Source of the DNA: Cydia pomonella
Lineage: Eukaryota > Arthropoda > Insecta > Lepidoptera > Tortricidae
DNA length: 64,000 nucleotides
NCBI RefSeq assembly: GCF_033807575.1
Contig: NC_084721.1
Span: 2,418,001 to 2,482,000 of the forward strand
Direction: 5' to 3'
Part shown: positions 11,412 to 22,198 of the stretch, in pieces
How the letters are laid out: each line of letters opens with the position of its first letter
Position numbering within the stretch: the first letter of the stretch is position 1
Made by a program: the position numbers and the translations under genes
The notes under the pieces: generated by a model
Told to the model about the DNA's origin: nothing
Database searches by the model: none
Seen by the model: only the letters and a program-made list of their open reading frames with translations

Positions 11412-12420
11412 TTCTTGTCTTATTTTTAGGTTACCAGCCGGGCTAGCACATTGACTAGCGAGTAGCGCGACAGAATCTCGCGGCGAGATAGACTACCCAT
11501 CCCTCTTTAATTAACATGGTTAGAAAAAGACGGGTGATAAAACTTTACGAGCCTGAATTAGGTAAATTATGTTTTATCACTTTCTTACAAATACAAAGTC
11601 ACAATGACAGATAAAGACAAATGATTTAATCCGCTTATGAATAACGCTTTAAGAGTCCTTATTCCTACAGACGAGCGTATTTTGTAAAATGCTTCCTTTT
11701 TCATTCAAGATTACGACGTAACTATTAGTATTTATTCAAAAACTGGTAACGTACTTAAATAATCGTTTCCTAAACTAGCGGCTCCAACAGTTCAAATTTT
11801 CATTTTCTCTTTTAAACCTCTTTTTTAATGAGTTTTTTTGGGAGTCTTTTCCAAATTTTGCAGTGAGATGTGGCGTTTCGGTTCTCAATTTTGCTGTAAA
11901 CAAGAATCATTTGGTACATGAATGACTACAATTTGATTCAACATATCTCGTACGAGGGGCTGGAATGATTAACAATCGAAGATTCATTTGAAAAAACTGA
12001 TAAAATACCTTCCGAGTTTTCTTCATTTTTTTGGCGAAAACAGGGTTTTATTATATTTTTGTTCCGCAAATTGTACGCATATTTTGCTTTAAAAATAATA
12101 TTATAGCAAACTGTAACTTTATGTTAACCTATAAAAAAAAAATCATAACTATGGGACCTACATTGCCGTAAATTTATATTTTTTTAAAACACGTATAAAT
12201 CACGCAGCAGCGACGCCCCGCTCTCAGTCCGCGCGGAGCGCGCTTAGAGGACGGACCTGTGCTCGATTGTCAGGCATTCGTTGCGATCGTAATCAGCTAC
12301 GGAGTTCCGAGAAGTGCTATATACTGCGATTAGAAAATCTTAATAAAAGTTCATTTTTTACACTATGCTTAACAGACTCGCTTATTGATGGATTTTCAGT
12401 GGTCCTTTTTTTTATACTAC
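11412..12420. other. no gene seen
   Basis: AT-rich sequence without coding signs. A short GC-rich patch at 12200-12265 has no recognisable identity. Confidence 0.5.
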
Positions 12421-12421
12421 G

Positions 12422-12621
12422 TCGGTGGCAAACAAGCTTACGGCCCGCCTGATGGTAAGCAGTATCCGTAGCCTATGTACGCCTGCAACTCCAGAGGAGT
12501 TACATGCGCGTTGCCGACTCTAACCCCCTCCCGCCCCTCGTTGAGCTCTGGCAACCTTACTCACCGGCAGGAACACAACACTATGAGTAGGGTCTAGTGT
12601 TATTTGGCTGCGATTTTCTGA
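12422..12621 (+). repeat. dispersed repeat with GGCAAACAAGC start, copy 1
   Basis: Contains GGCAAACAAGCTTACGGCCC, CTGATGGTAAGCAGT, CCTGCAACTCCAGAGGAG and ACACTATGAGTAGGGTCTAG. Further copies are at 28733-28865 and 62588-62775, with a distant relative at 27258-27370. Confidence 0.8.
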
Positions 12622-12638
12622 AAAACGCATTTTTACTT

Positions 12639-14862
12639 GAAATTACGTTAGGGTTTGCATTTGCATTATTATTTTTGACCCGGATGAAGTCCAAGTTCTC
12701 ATGATGGAGTCAGGAGTTGGTCACCAGAACTCCTAATCTACTCATTATAATCCCATCGTGTTTGGGCTCAAAAGATTTGCCCTGACGAACACCATCGATC
12801 TAGATGAGGTCCAGGGTCTCATGATGGAGTCAGGAGTTGGTCACCAGGACTCTTAATCTACTTATCATAACGCCATCGTGTTTGCGCTCAATAGATTTGC
12901 CCTGACGAGTACCATCAATCTAGATGAGGTCCAGGGTCTCATGATGGAGTCAGGAGTTGGTCACTAGAACTCCTAATCTATTCATTATAATTCCAACGTG
13001 TTTGGGCTCATGAGATTTGCCCTGACGAGCACCATAGATCTAGATGAGGCCCAGGGTCTCATGATGGAGTCAGGAGTCGGTCACTAGAACTCCTAATCTA
13101 CTCATTATAATTCCATCGTGTTTGGGCTCAAAAGATTTGCCCTGACGAGTACCATCGATCTAGATGAAGTCCAGGGTCTCATGATGGAGTCAGGAGTTGG
13201 TCACTAGAACTCCTAATCTACTCATTATAATTCCATCGTGTTTGGGCTCAAAAGATTTGCCCTGACGAGTACCATCGATCTAGATGAAGTCCAGGGTCTC
13301 ATGATGGAGTCAGGAGTTGGTCACTAGAACTCCTAATCTACTCATTATAATTCCAACGTGTTTGGGCTCATGAGATTTGCCCTGACGAGCACCATAGATC
13401 TAGATGAGGCCCAGGGTCTCATGATGGAGTCAGGAGTCGGTCACTAGAACTCCTAATCTACTCATTATAATTCCATCGTGTTTGGGCTCAAAAGATTTGC
13501 CCTGACGAGTACCATCGATCTAGATGAAGTCCAGGGTCTCATGATGGAGTCAGGAGTTGGTCACCAGAACTCCTAATCTACTCATCATAACCTCATCGTG
13601 TTTGGGCTCAATAGATTTGCCCTGACGAGCATCATCAATCTAGATAAAGTCCAGGGTCTCATGATGGAGTCAGGAGTTGGTCACTAGAACTCCTAATCTA
13701 TTCATTATAATTCCAACGTGTTTGGGCTCATGAGATTTGCCCTGACGAGCACCATAGATCTAGATGAGGCCCAGGGTCTCATGATGGAGTCAGGAGTCGG
13801 TCACTAGAACTCCTAATCTACTCATTATAATTCCATCGTGTTTGGGCTCAAAAGATTTGCCCTGACGAGTACCATCGATCTAGATGAAGTCCAGGGTCTC
13901 ATGATGGAGTCAGGAGTTGGTCACTAGAACTCCTAATCTACTCATTATAATTCCATCGTGTTTTGGCTCAAAAGATTTGCCCTGACGAGCACCATAGATC
14001 TAGATGAGGCCCAGGGTCTCATGATGGAGTCAGGAGTTGGTCACCAGAACTCCTAATCTACTCATCATAACTCCATCGTGTTTGGGCTCAATAGATTTGC
14101 CCTGACGAACACCATCGACCTAGATGAGGTCCAGGGTCTCATGATGGAGTCAGGAGTTGGTCACCAGAACTCCTAATCTACTGATCATAACTCCATCGTG
14201 TTTGGGCTCAATAGATTTGCCCTGATGAACACCATCGATCTAGATGAGGTCCAGGGTCTCATGATGGAGTCAGGAGTTGGTCACCTGAACTCCTAAACTA
14301 CTCATCATAACCTCATCGTGTTTGGGCTCAATAGATTTGCCCTGACGAGCATCATCAATCTAGATAAAGTCCAGGGTCTCATGCTGGAGTCAGGAGTTGG
14401 TCACTAGAACTCCTAATCTACTCATTATAATTCCAACGTGTTTGGGCTCATGAGATTTGCCATGACGAGCACCATCGACCTAGATGAGGTCCAGGGTCTC
14501 ATGATGGAGTCAGGAGTTGGTCACCAGAACTCCTAATCTACTCATCATAACTCCATCGTGTTTGGGCTCAATAGAGTTGCCCTGACGAGCACCATCAATC
14601 TAGATCAGGTCCAGGGTCTCATGATGGACTCAGGATTATGAGTTCTGGGGAGTTCTGGTGACCAACTCCTGACTCCGTCATGAGACCCTGGACCTCATCT
14701 AGATCGATAGTGTTCGTCAGGGCAAATCTTTTGAGCCCAAGCACGATGGAATTATAATGAGTAGATTAGGAGTTCTGGTGACCAACTCCTGACTCCATCA
14801 TAAGAACCTGGATGGACTTCATTCGGGTCATAAATAATAATACAAACCCTAACGTGATTTCA
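12639..14862. mobile_element. inverted-repeat element filled with a 120-bp satellite
   Basis: Ends are inverted copies of about 40 bp: TTGAAAT(T/C)ACGTTAGGGTT and TTATTTNTGACCCG at 12639-12682, and the reverse complement at 14824-14862. Between them lie ~16 tandem units of exactly 120 bp (12683-14640), then ~1.5 units in reverse orientation (14641-14823). No ORF spans the array in either direction because every unit carries stops. Confidence 0.9.
12683..14640 (+). repeat. 120-bp satellite array with 360-bp higher-order pattern
   Basis: Each unit contains GTCTCATGATGGAGTCAGGA, AACTCCTAATCTACTCAT and TTTGCCCTGACGAG. Variant units with TTCCAACGTG followed by CTCATGAGATTTGCC recur at 12961, 13321 and 13681, exactly 360 bp apart, and again at 14401. 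Confidence 0.95.
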
Positions 14863-14884
14863 AATAACACTGAAACTCTATAGC

Positions 14885-15318
14885 ACTAATGTGCGCAAAC
14901 GATTGGCATCTTGACTAGGCAGCATGGGTGCGTAGCCACCATGCCAATCGATACGACAACGAAACACTATCTGTCTCTCTCTCGTACTAATATGCACAAA
15001 CGATTGGCATCTTGGCTGGGCAGCATGGGTGCGTAGCTAACATGCCAAACGTTTACGATACGACAAGGAAACACTATCTGTCTCTCTATCGCACTAATAT
15101 GCGCAATCGATTGGCTTCTTGGCTAGGTATCATGGGTGCGTAGCCAACATGCCAATCGTTTACGATACGACAACGAAACACTACTGTCTCTCTATCGCAC
15201 TAATATACGCAAACGATTGGTATTTTGGCTAGGCACCAAGCAAGTGTGTGGCCAACATGCCAATCGTTTACGATACGACAACGAAACACTATCTGTCTCT
15301 CTATCGCACTAATATACT
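14885..15318. repeat. tandem repeat, four units of 101-109 bp, each with an inner palindrome
   Basis: Units start (C/G)ACTAATATGC at 14885, 14986, 15093 and 15199, with a fifth start at 15308. Each holds AAACGATTGGCAT and later ATGCCAATCGTTT, a 13-bp inverted pair about 35-40 bp apart, plus ACACTATCTGTCTCTCTATC. Confidence 0.92.
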
Positions 15319-15779
15319 TTATTTATACCTGCAGTCATTTACTAACTTCTTCATTTTCCATTGGTGTGAAAGAGACAGAATAAAGAGCAAGGGTTATAGT
15401 ACACTCTGTAGTCTGTACACTTAGTAGTAGTGTACATAAAAAAAACTACTGTGCATATAAAATAAAATAAAGAGTGCCCATATGATATCATATAACACTA
15501 AAATTAATGTTGCTTGAAATTATATTGAAAACTATCAAGATTATTCTAGTCTGCATTGAAACGCGCGTCGCGTTGCCGGCGCTCGCGTACCGAGCGCCAA
15601 CGCCATCTATCGAGCGTTATTTCGTGAAATCGGAGAACGCTCCAAGGATTAAGGGCTCTTAAGTGAATGCGTTTCAAACTACGCGTGATTTACAGCCACG
15701 TAAACAAGAGAATTCCGCATCCAGGGACCTCATTCTATCTTTACTCAATCCAATTTTAAGAGTAAATACCAGCTGAGCC

Positions 15780-15975
15780 CCTTTTCAAATTTGAGAATTT
15801 TAGGTAAATATCTCCGTCGCGCTTATGGGGCGGCTCCTATCATTAGTACAATAAGGACAACTGCAGCTTAGGCGAAAAATCCTCCATAAAAATCTCAAAA
15901 ATTGAGGTATCGTTCTCGACAATTTTCTCCTCCAAAACTTAACCAAACGTAACGAAATTTTGGGATCGGAATAAG
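15780..15975 (+). repeat. dispersed repeat F, copy 1
   Basis: GAGAATTTTAGGTAAATATC, CTCCGTCGCGCT, GGACAACTGCAGCTTAGG and CCTCCAAAA; a reverse-complement copy is at 17695-17870. Confidence 0.75.
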
Positions 15976-16201
15976 AAATAAATTATCTGTGTCTGACCGA
16001 ATGCGAATATTTTTCCTAGCGCTCATATCGGTGACGACGAGGATGAGGGTAAGTAAAAGATACCTACATTAAAAAAAGGCAATTAATTCAAATTGTTCCT
16101 CTATGATGAATGCATTAATCCTGATATTTTTGTATTCCTGCCGCATGCCTGACAATCTGCCATAGTTCTTGACGTTTGGTAACCCTAAGTACTTACATAA
16201 T

Positions 16202-16345
16202 GGCTCCTCTACACGATGGCCCAGCGTAGGCCAGTCCAAGGGACGCATTTATGCGTTAGAGGGAGGAAGTGATATTGCTATCTCATTCCACCGCATAGCT
16301 GCGTCCCTTAGGCTGGCCTACGCTGGGCCATCATGTAGAGGAGCC
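16202..16345. mobile_element. hairpin MITE, 144 bp
   Basis: Arms of about 45 bp, GGCTCCTCTACA(C/T)GATGG and CCCAGCGTAGGCCAG, repeated in reverse complement at the right end. No coding capacity; the target duplication is unclear. Confidence 0.85.
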
Positions 16346-16402
16346 CTAAGTCAATAGGTAGTGGTCACCATACGTAAGCGCTTCAATCAAAAACATACTT
16401 AC

Positions 16403-16657
16403 TTACTTACTCCGTTGGCTCAGCGACCCAAAATGAGACTTGGCCTCCGACACAAGACAGCGTCACTTTTCGCGGTCTTGTGCGACTTCTCGCCAATTGT
16501 CGACTCGAAGCTCGCGCAGATCCGCCTCCACCATATCGCTCCAGCGATACCTAGGGCATCCGATAGGACGTCCTCCTGCTAGGCGACCCATGTACGCTTT
16601 TCTTACGTTCCGATCTTCGTCCATTCTTTCAAGGTGGCCCGACCAACGGAAAAATAC
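16403..16657 (-). pseudogene. RTE-type LINE 3' end, copy 1
   Basis: The minus strand encodes the same C-terminus as the element at 42771-43729 (HLERMDEDRN, GRLAGGRP, RYRWSDMVEADL). A Trp codon has become TGA after DREK. The 3' tail is (AGTA)n, and the first in-frame stop beyond the coding region (TAA) is formed by this tail. Confidence 0.85.
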
Positions 16658-17138
16658 TATCGTTACGAAACCGACACAAGAAAAAAACCACGGAGAATGG
16701 AAAACATCTAGAAGTGGAAAAACGTTTCCTATTTTTGTTTGGACGACCATGTGGTATTTTCCTCATAAGTACAGGGAGCTATTTTTTTAAGAAGGTACTA
16801 AATAGTACAAATTGGGTATTTTATTTAGGTACACCCGTCATTCTGACTCTCATCATAATAATCATAATTCGGTGTCTGTACACTGTGTTTTCACTGTATG
16901 TGTATCCCATTTTGTCACTAATTTCATTTTAAGCAAGTAGAGACGACGGAATAAACAATACAATACGAATACCTAAAGTTTTCATTTGCGAATGACCCTT
17001 CGGTTGAATTTCTGGCCGCGGTCCAGGTGCCAGTTTGTGCATGTAGGTTGGACAATACAGGGTGGCCTTTTGTCCATGATGTGTTCGGAATTGAAAAGGT
17101 TTTAGAATAGGGTTCAACTAAATAGTTGAAAGACATAC

Positions 17139-17398
17139 GGCCCGATTAAGACATGTTTAAGATCTTGGAAAGATCTATAAAAGGTCGACAACTAAACGAC
17201 AAGTCAAAATTGCCGTTTATTTCGATTCCGCGGTGACCCCAATAAGATCTATCTACGATATATCTAACGTCAAAGTGACATTGGTTGCCCGAATCGAGCT
17301 ACTTCTGTCAATTATACGACATACAAACGATATCTAAATGAGAACTTATCTAAGCCAGAACTTATCGTTATCGTATCTCATTCTTCGAATAGGGCCTA
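17139..17398. mobile_element. possible MITE with GGCCC ends
   Basis: Starts CGGCCCGATT and ends CGAATAGGGCC; the interior is rich in GATCTAT/ATAGATC and GATAACGATAAG-like motifs of a kind common in lepidopteran repeats. The inverted ends are short. Confidence 0.45.
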
Positions 17399-17694
17399 TG
17401 TTTGTAAACGTAACAGCAGTGAAATGCCGCTTCATTTTTCTATACAAACGTTTTCGACATTTTCCTCTCTGAATTTTGGCTCAAGATGAATTTTTTTTAT
17501 ATGAGTTTAATATTACTATTACCTGTGTCTGTACGTTTAGCTTTTTTGATATTCTGTTTTTAAAGAACTAGGTTACTTCAAACAGAGCTAAAAACGGTAA
17601 AAAAATGCGCCATAAACAGACGTTGTATACAAAATCGGCAACAATAAACGTAAAAATCAAAACGGTCAAACACAGACAATATCTTTTTTTTTCT

Positions 17695-17870
17695 TTCTCA
17701 TTCCATTCCCAAAATTTTGGAGGAGGAAAATGTTGAGAACAAAACCTTGATTTCTTGGGTTCTCACCTAAGCTGCAGTTGTCCTTATCCCACTAAAATTA
17801 GGAGCCGCCCCCGTCAGCGCGACGGAGATATTTACCTAAAATTCTCAAAACCTGAGTTTTCTGAGCTCAG
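17695..17870 (-). repeat. dispersed repeat F, copy 2 (inverted)
   Basis: Reverse complement of the 15780-15975 sequence with about 80% match over CACCTAAGCTGCAGTTGTCC and the CGCGACGGAGATATTTACCT block. Confidence 0.75.
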
Positions 17871-19008
17871 CTGGTATTTCGTCTTAAAACCTGCGCAATT
17901 GCCATATCTCCCGTCTCAAGTTCCGTGCGTCGTGTCATGTCTTTTACTCCTTTCTAATTTCATAGTTTTACGCCCCTCGCTCCTCTCAATTCAAATCTCC
18001 TTGTATGATGAGGAAAGGAATCTGCTTTGCTGGTAGTAACGAAAACAAAGAGGACTGTAAAACAAAATACAATGACCCAACTAAAAATCACCTTGTATGA
18101 AACAACTTAACTTTTTTAGTAGTTTTTTTCCAAAATGTTCTATTCTTTACTACATAAGGTTGATTATGGTGTATGCCAGCTTATTTATACGTTGGCACTA
18201 TACAATGGTCAATGAGGCATGTACGGAAATGGCTCGAAATATGTATTTCTGAATTTATGGGAAGTAAGGAGGTCGCCGGTAGTCGACGCCATACAATCAA
18301 AGTTTCCTTTTTTTAGGGTTCCGTAGCCAAATGGCAAAAAACGGAACCCTTATAGATTCGTCATGTCCGTCTGTCTGTCCGATTCTGTCACAGCCACTTT
18401 TTTCCGAAACTATAAGAGCTGTACTGTTCAAACTTAGTAAGTGGATGTATTCTATGAACCGCATTAAGATTTTCACACAAAAATAGAAAAAAAAAACAAT
18501 AAATTTTGGGGGTTCCCCATACTTAGAACTGAAACTCAAAAAATCTTTTTTCATCAAACCCATACGTGTGGGGTATCTATGGATAGGTCTTCAAAAATGA
18601 TATTGAGGTTTCTAATATCATTTTTTTCTAAAATAAATAGTTTGCGCGAGAGACACTTCCAAAGTGGTAAAATGTGTGTCCCCCCCCCTGTAACTTCTAA
18701 AATAACAGAATGAAAAATCTAAAAAAAATATATGATATACATTGCCATGTAAACTTCCACCGAAAATTGGTTTGAACGAGATCTAGTGAGTAGTTTTTTT
18801 TAAATATGTCATGAAATTAAAAAAAATTTTTTTTTTTCAACATACCCATACATGTGGGGTATCTATGGATAGGTCTTCAAAAATGATATTAAGGTTTCTA
18901 ATATCATTTTTTTCTAAACTGAATAGTTTGCGCGAGAGAACCTTCCAAAGTGAAAAAAAGTGTGTCCCCCCCCCGTAACTTCTAAAATAACAGAATGAAA
19001 AATCTAAA

Positions 19009-22000
19009 TTTATTTATTTAATCGTATGGCATTCTATTGAGGGCAATCAGAGTGTAGCCTTGAGGTTGCTAAGCCAGGCAACTAAGTCAGGTGTCACGAT
19101 GTTTAGGTCCTCAGGAGGCCCAGGATATGAGTGGAGTGGGCAGCGCTGGAAAATATGTTCGATGGTCTGCTCTTCCTCTCCGCATTCGCAAAGTGGGGAA
19201 GCCGTCCATCCCCATTTGTGTGTGGCTGAATTGCAGCGGCCATGTCCGGTTCTCAGCCTGTTCAGGCGGCACCAGATTTTCCGAGGAAGGTCGAACCCTT
19301 GTGGTTTTTTAGTCGGGTCGGATATATGGCTGTTCTGTATTGCCGAAGCAGACCAATCCGCTTTCCACCTATCCGAAATGTTAAAGCTGCTCAGACTCTC
19401 AGCTGCAGTACAGGGTGGATTCCGGGATTTTAATCGCCGAGGGGGTGGGCGGCAGAATTCCTCGTGGGCAGGCATTACGGGGTTATTCGTGATCTTCTCA
19501 GCCTCCCTCTTTAACGCCTGGAGTCGTCGGAGGTGAGGAGGCGCAATGTGACTCAATGCCGGCAGCCAGTGTACGGGTGTAGATCGGATAGTGCCAGAGA
19601 TGCAACGCATGGTCTCGTTAAGCTTAACGTCCAATGTATGGGTATGTGCACTTTCAAGCCACACTGGTGCGCAGTATTCTGCTGCCGAGTACACAAGCGC
19701 GATGGCCGAGGTGCGTAGGCAATCAGCTGAGGCTCCCCAGCTCGTGCCGCGAAGTTTGTGGAGAAGATTGTTCCTCGTGGCGACCTTCTGTGAGAGTTTT
19801 GATAAGTGGTGTTTAAATGTCAGTGATCTATCCAAGGTGACACCTAAGTACTTGGGACAGGGGGTGTATTTAAGAGCTTCGCCATTCATATAAACAGCTG
19901 GCTGGTATCCGGCCAGCTGGTTAGTGAGATGGAAACAGGATACCTCAGTCTTGGACGTGCTTGGCATGAGTCTCCACGCTCTGAAATACGCGGCCAGGGC
20001 TCTTAAGTCCGATGTCAATGTTTGGGCTCCCGATTCGAAATCTTTGCTCTGGGTAATGAGTGCGATGTCGTCGGCATATATAAACCGGTCAGAGTCTGTG
20101 CGTGGAAGGTCAGAGATGTACAAATTGAAGAGTATTGGTGCCAAGACTGAGCCCTGTGGCAGGCCGTTGTTAAGCTTGCGTTTTCGGCTCTTTTTGCTAC
20201 CCAGGAAAACCTCGAAGACTCTTTCAGACAGCATATTGGAAATTAGGTTGACCACTTGTCTGCTAGGAATTACTGTCAGCATCTTGTGGATCAACCCTTG
20301 CCTCCAAACGGTATCGTAGGCAGCTGTGAGGTCGATAAACACTGCACTAGACTTTAGGCGTTTTTGGAATCCGGCTTCTATGTGGTTAGTGAGTGACAAG
20401 ACCTGGTCGACGCAGCTTCTGCCTTTTCGAAAACCAGCTTGCTCAGGTGGAATTACAGGCTCCACGAAAGGTTCTATCCGTGTTAAGAGAAGGCGTTCTA
20501 GCAGCTTGAGCGTACAGCTAAGAAGAGCAATAGGTCGGTAGCTTTCGGGAAGGTGTTCAGGTTTACCTGGTTTAAGCATTGCGACCACTTTTGCTAGTTT
20601 AAACTCCTTTGGCAGGATATTATTTTCTAGAACGTTTGAGAACATAGCTGTAAGCCAACTAACCGCAAGAGGTCCCATATGCTTTAAAAACTCATTGAAC
20701 ATCCTGTCGGGGCCAGCAGCTTTATTGTTCTTGAGTTGCTTGATGGCATTGATGGTTTCGTCTATGCTGAAAGGTCCAGCCAGCTCATGGTTTAGTGGTG
20801 AGTTCTTCTTGAGCGCTGTGAGTTCTTTCCGAATTTTCTTTGTGAAGACAACATCACGTTTTGCCCGCGTGAGCTCTACCATTCTGGATGCAATGGAATC
20901 TGGGTGGACACTCGGGCATACTGTGCCATTAGGCGCGTGCTTTCCGGTGAGACTGTTTAGCGTTCTCCAGGCCTTTCTGCTGGATCGCTTAAAATCCATG
21001 CCTTCCACCGCAGCTTCCCATTTAGCTTTACGACTCTCGTCTAGGGAAGCAAGTAGTTTGGCGCCAGTGGTGGGGAGGCCTGTGGTCTGGAACTCTTTGT
21101 AGAGGTCTTCGCTTGTAGGGCTCCATCCTGGTATGTATTCTTTCCTAAAACCCCTCGGTATGCTACTTTTTGCCGCCATGAAGGTGAGTTCGCTGAAAAA
21201 GCTGTAGTTGGAGGCTACTGGTTCCAAATTGGCTGAGGACAGATTCAGGTCCAAGTGTTCCTTAAATTTGTTCCAGTCCGCCCGAGCGAAATTCCATCTC
21301 GGTAGGGGCATCGAGTGTTTTAGAGGTATTTTTGCACCAATCTCCACGAATACGGGCCTGTGCTGGCTGTTGGGAAAATTCGACAATACTGAGCGGCTAC
21401 AAGGGAGTGGGCGATCGAGGTGGTCCCTGGACACAAACACTAAATCAGGATTGTAGTCCTTTTTCCACCTAGCAGAATGAAAAGTGCCTTTATCCTTAGC
21501 GTCAAAGACCAAGTGCAAATTGTGTATGTCCGCCCATTGGACTAGGTGTTCACCATTCGCATCCACTGTTGCATATCGCCAGTTTGTGTGGTGGCTGTTA
21601 AAGTCGCCGACGTATACGCTTGGATGTTGTTGGATGGGAAGCAGTTCTGTAGACCATGAAGCGCTCGGGGACTTGTAAACATTTGTTATAAAGATGTTAT
21701 CCACCAATATGACAATGTAGTAGACACAATCTTCAGCGCCAGCGGAGACAAACTGCACATCCGTGATTGTTGACCTGACAAAGGTGGATATGCCATGTTT
21801 GGGATGGTGTATGGCTTTAACTAAGGTGTACCCGGGTAATTTTGCTCTTCTTTCAAGATCTGCGTCATCCCTTGTGTGTGTCTCCTGAATGTTAACAATG
21901 TCAATCCTACACTCCTTTAGTACCTTTAACAGGTAGTCACTTTTAGCTAAACTTATACCTTCTATGTTTAGTTGCAGAATGCGTACTGATGGTCCGACAT

Positions 22001-22198
22001 CCCTTGTCTGAGGGCTCTGGGTAGAGCAGCCTCTCGGTGTAGAAATATCGCATGTATTCGCCATTGTGTAAATACTTTCTGATAGCCTCTGATTGCCTTG
22101 TTGCCTATGGAAAGGCGTTACTCATTTAGCACCACCCAGGGGACACGTGCAGGGTAGTGGTGGGTACTTCCTGCGGACGCGAGTAACATTTGCCCCCC
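19009..22198 (-). mobile_element. non-LTR retrotransposon with intact ORF and target duplication
   Basis: 3,190-bp insertion in minus orientation inside a family B repeat. It is bounded by the direct repeat AATCTAAA (19001-19008 and 22199-22206). Neighbouring unoccupied repeat units read straight through this site, which confirms the ends. There is a ~134-nt 5' leader, one long ORF, a 37-nt 3' UTR and a short (AAAT)n-like 3' tail. No separate ORF1 is present, so it is either a single-ORF family or truncated upstream of ORF2. Confidence 0.9.
19047..22064 (-). CDS. LINE endonuclease/reverse transcriptase, intact, 1005 aa
   Basis: Polyprotein of a non-LTR retrotransposon that nicks target DNA and copies its RNA there. 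The N-terminal APE-type endonuclease shows NIEG, QETHTR (near residue 62), GDFNSHHTNW (near 152) and the SQHRPV block near 232. The reverse transcriptase follows: SYRPIALL, AGFRKGRSC, a Thr-Ala-Ala-Tyr-Asp block, LPQGSVLAP and YADD at about 663-666. The C-terminus has a Cys-rich knuckle (CECG...HIFQRC). There is no frameshift or internal stop, unlike every other LINE copy in the window, so it is probably a recent and possibly active insertion. It falls in the jockey/CR1 superclade by motif style; the exact clade is not resolved by eye. Confidence 0.94.
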   Translation of the reverse strand: MANTCDISTPRGCSTQSPQTRDVGPSVRILQLNIEGISLAKSDYLLKVLKECRIDIVNIQETHTRDDADLERRAKLPGYTLVKAIHHPKHGISTFVRSTITDVQFVSAGAEDCVYYIVILVDNIFITNVYKSPSASWSTELLPIQQHPSVYVGDFNSHHTNWRYATVDANGEHLVQWADIHNLHLVFDAKDKGTFHSARWKKDYNPDLVFVSRDHLDRPLPCSRSVLSNFPNSQHRPVFVEIGAKIPLKHSMPLPRWNFARADWNKFKEHLDLNLSSANLEPVASNYSFFSELTFMAAKSSIPRGFRKEYIPGWSPTSEDLYKEFQTTGLPTTGAKLLASLDESRKAKWEAAVEGMDFKRSSRKAWRTLNSLTGKHAPNGTVCPSVHPDSIASRMVELTRAKRDVVFTKKIRKELTALKKNSPLNHELAGPFSIDETINAIKQLKNNKAAGPDRMFNEFLKHMGPLAVSWLTAMFSNVLENNILPKEFKLAKVVAMLKPGKPEHLPESYRPIALLSCTLKLLERLLLTRIEPFVEPVIPPEQAGFRKGRSCVDQVLSLTNHIEAGFQKRLKSSAVFIDLTAAYDTVWRQGLIHKMLTVIPSRQVVNLISNMLSERVFEVFLGSKKSRKRKLNNGLPQGSVLAPILFNLYISDLPRTDSDRFIYADDIALITQSKDFESGAQTLTSDLRALAAYFRAWRLMPSTSKTEVSCFHLTNQLAGYQPAVYMNGEALKYTPCPKYLGVTLDRSLTFKHHLSKLSQKVATRNNLLHKLRGTSWGASADCLRTSAIALVYSAAEYCAPVWLESAHTHTLDVKLNETMRCISGTIRSTPVHWLPALSHIAPPHLRRLQALKREAEKITNNPVMPAHEEFCRPPPRRLKSRNPPCTAAESLSSFNISDRWKADWSASAIQNSHISDPTKKPQGFDLPRKIWCRLNRLRTGHGRCNSATHKWGWTASPLCECGEEEQTIEHIFQRCPLHSYPGPPEDLNIVTPDLVAWLSNLKATL

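Noticed and set aside
12660..14640. CRISPR-like or protein-coding repeat array
   Set aside because: Units are adjacent 120-bp tandem copies with no variable spacers, and every unit contains stops in all frames.
19060..21678. Many plus-strand open frames opposite the LINE ORF
   Set aside because: They are antisense shadows of the 1005-residue ORF and have no family features.
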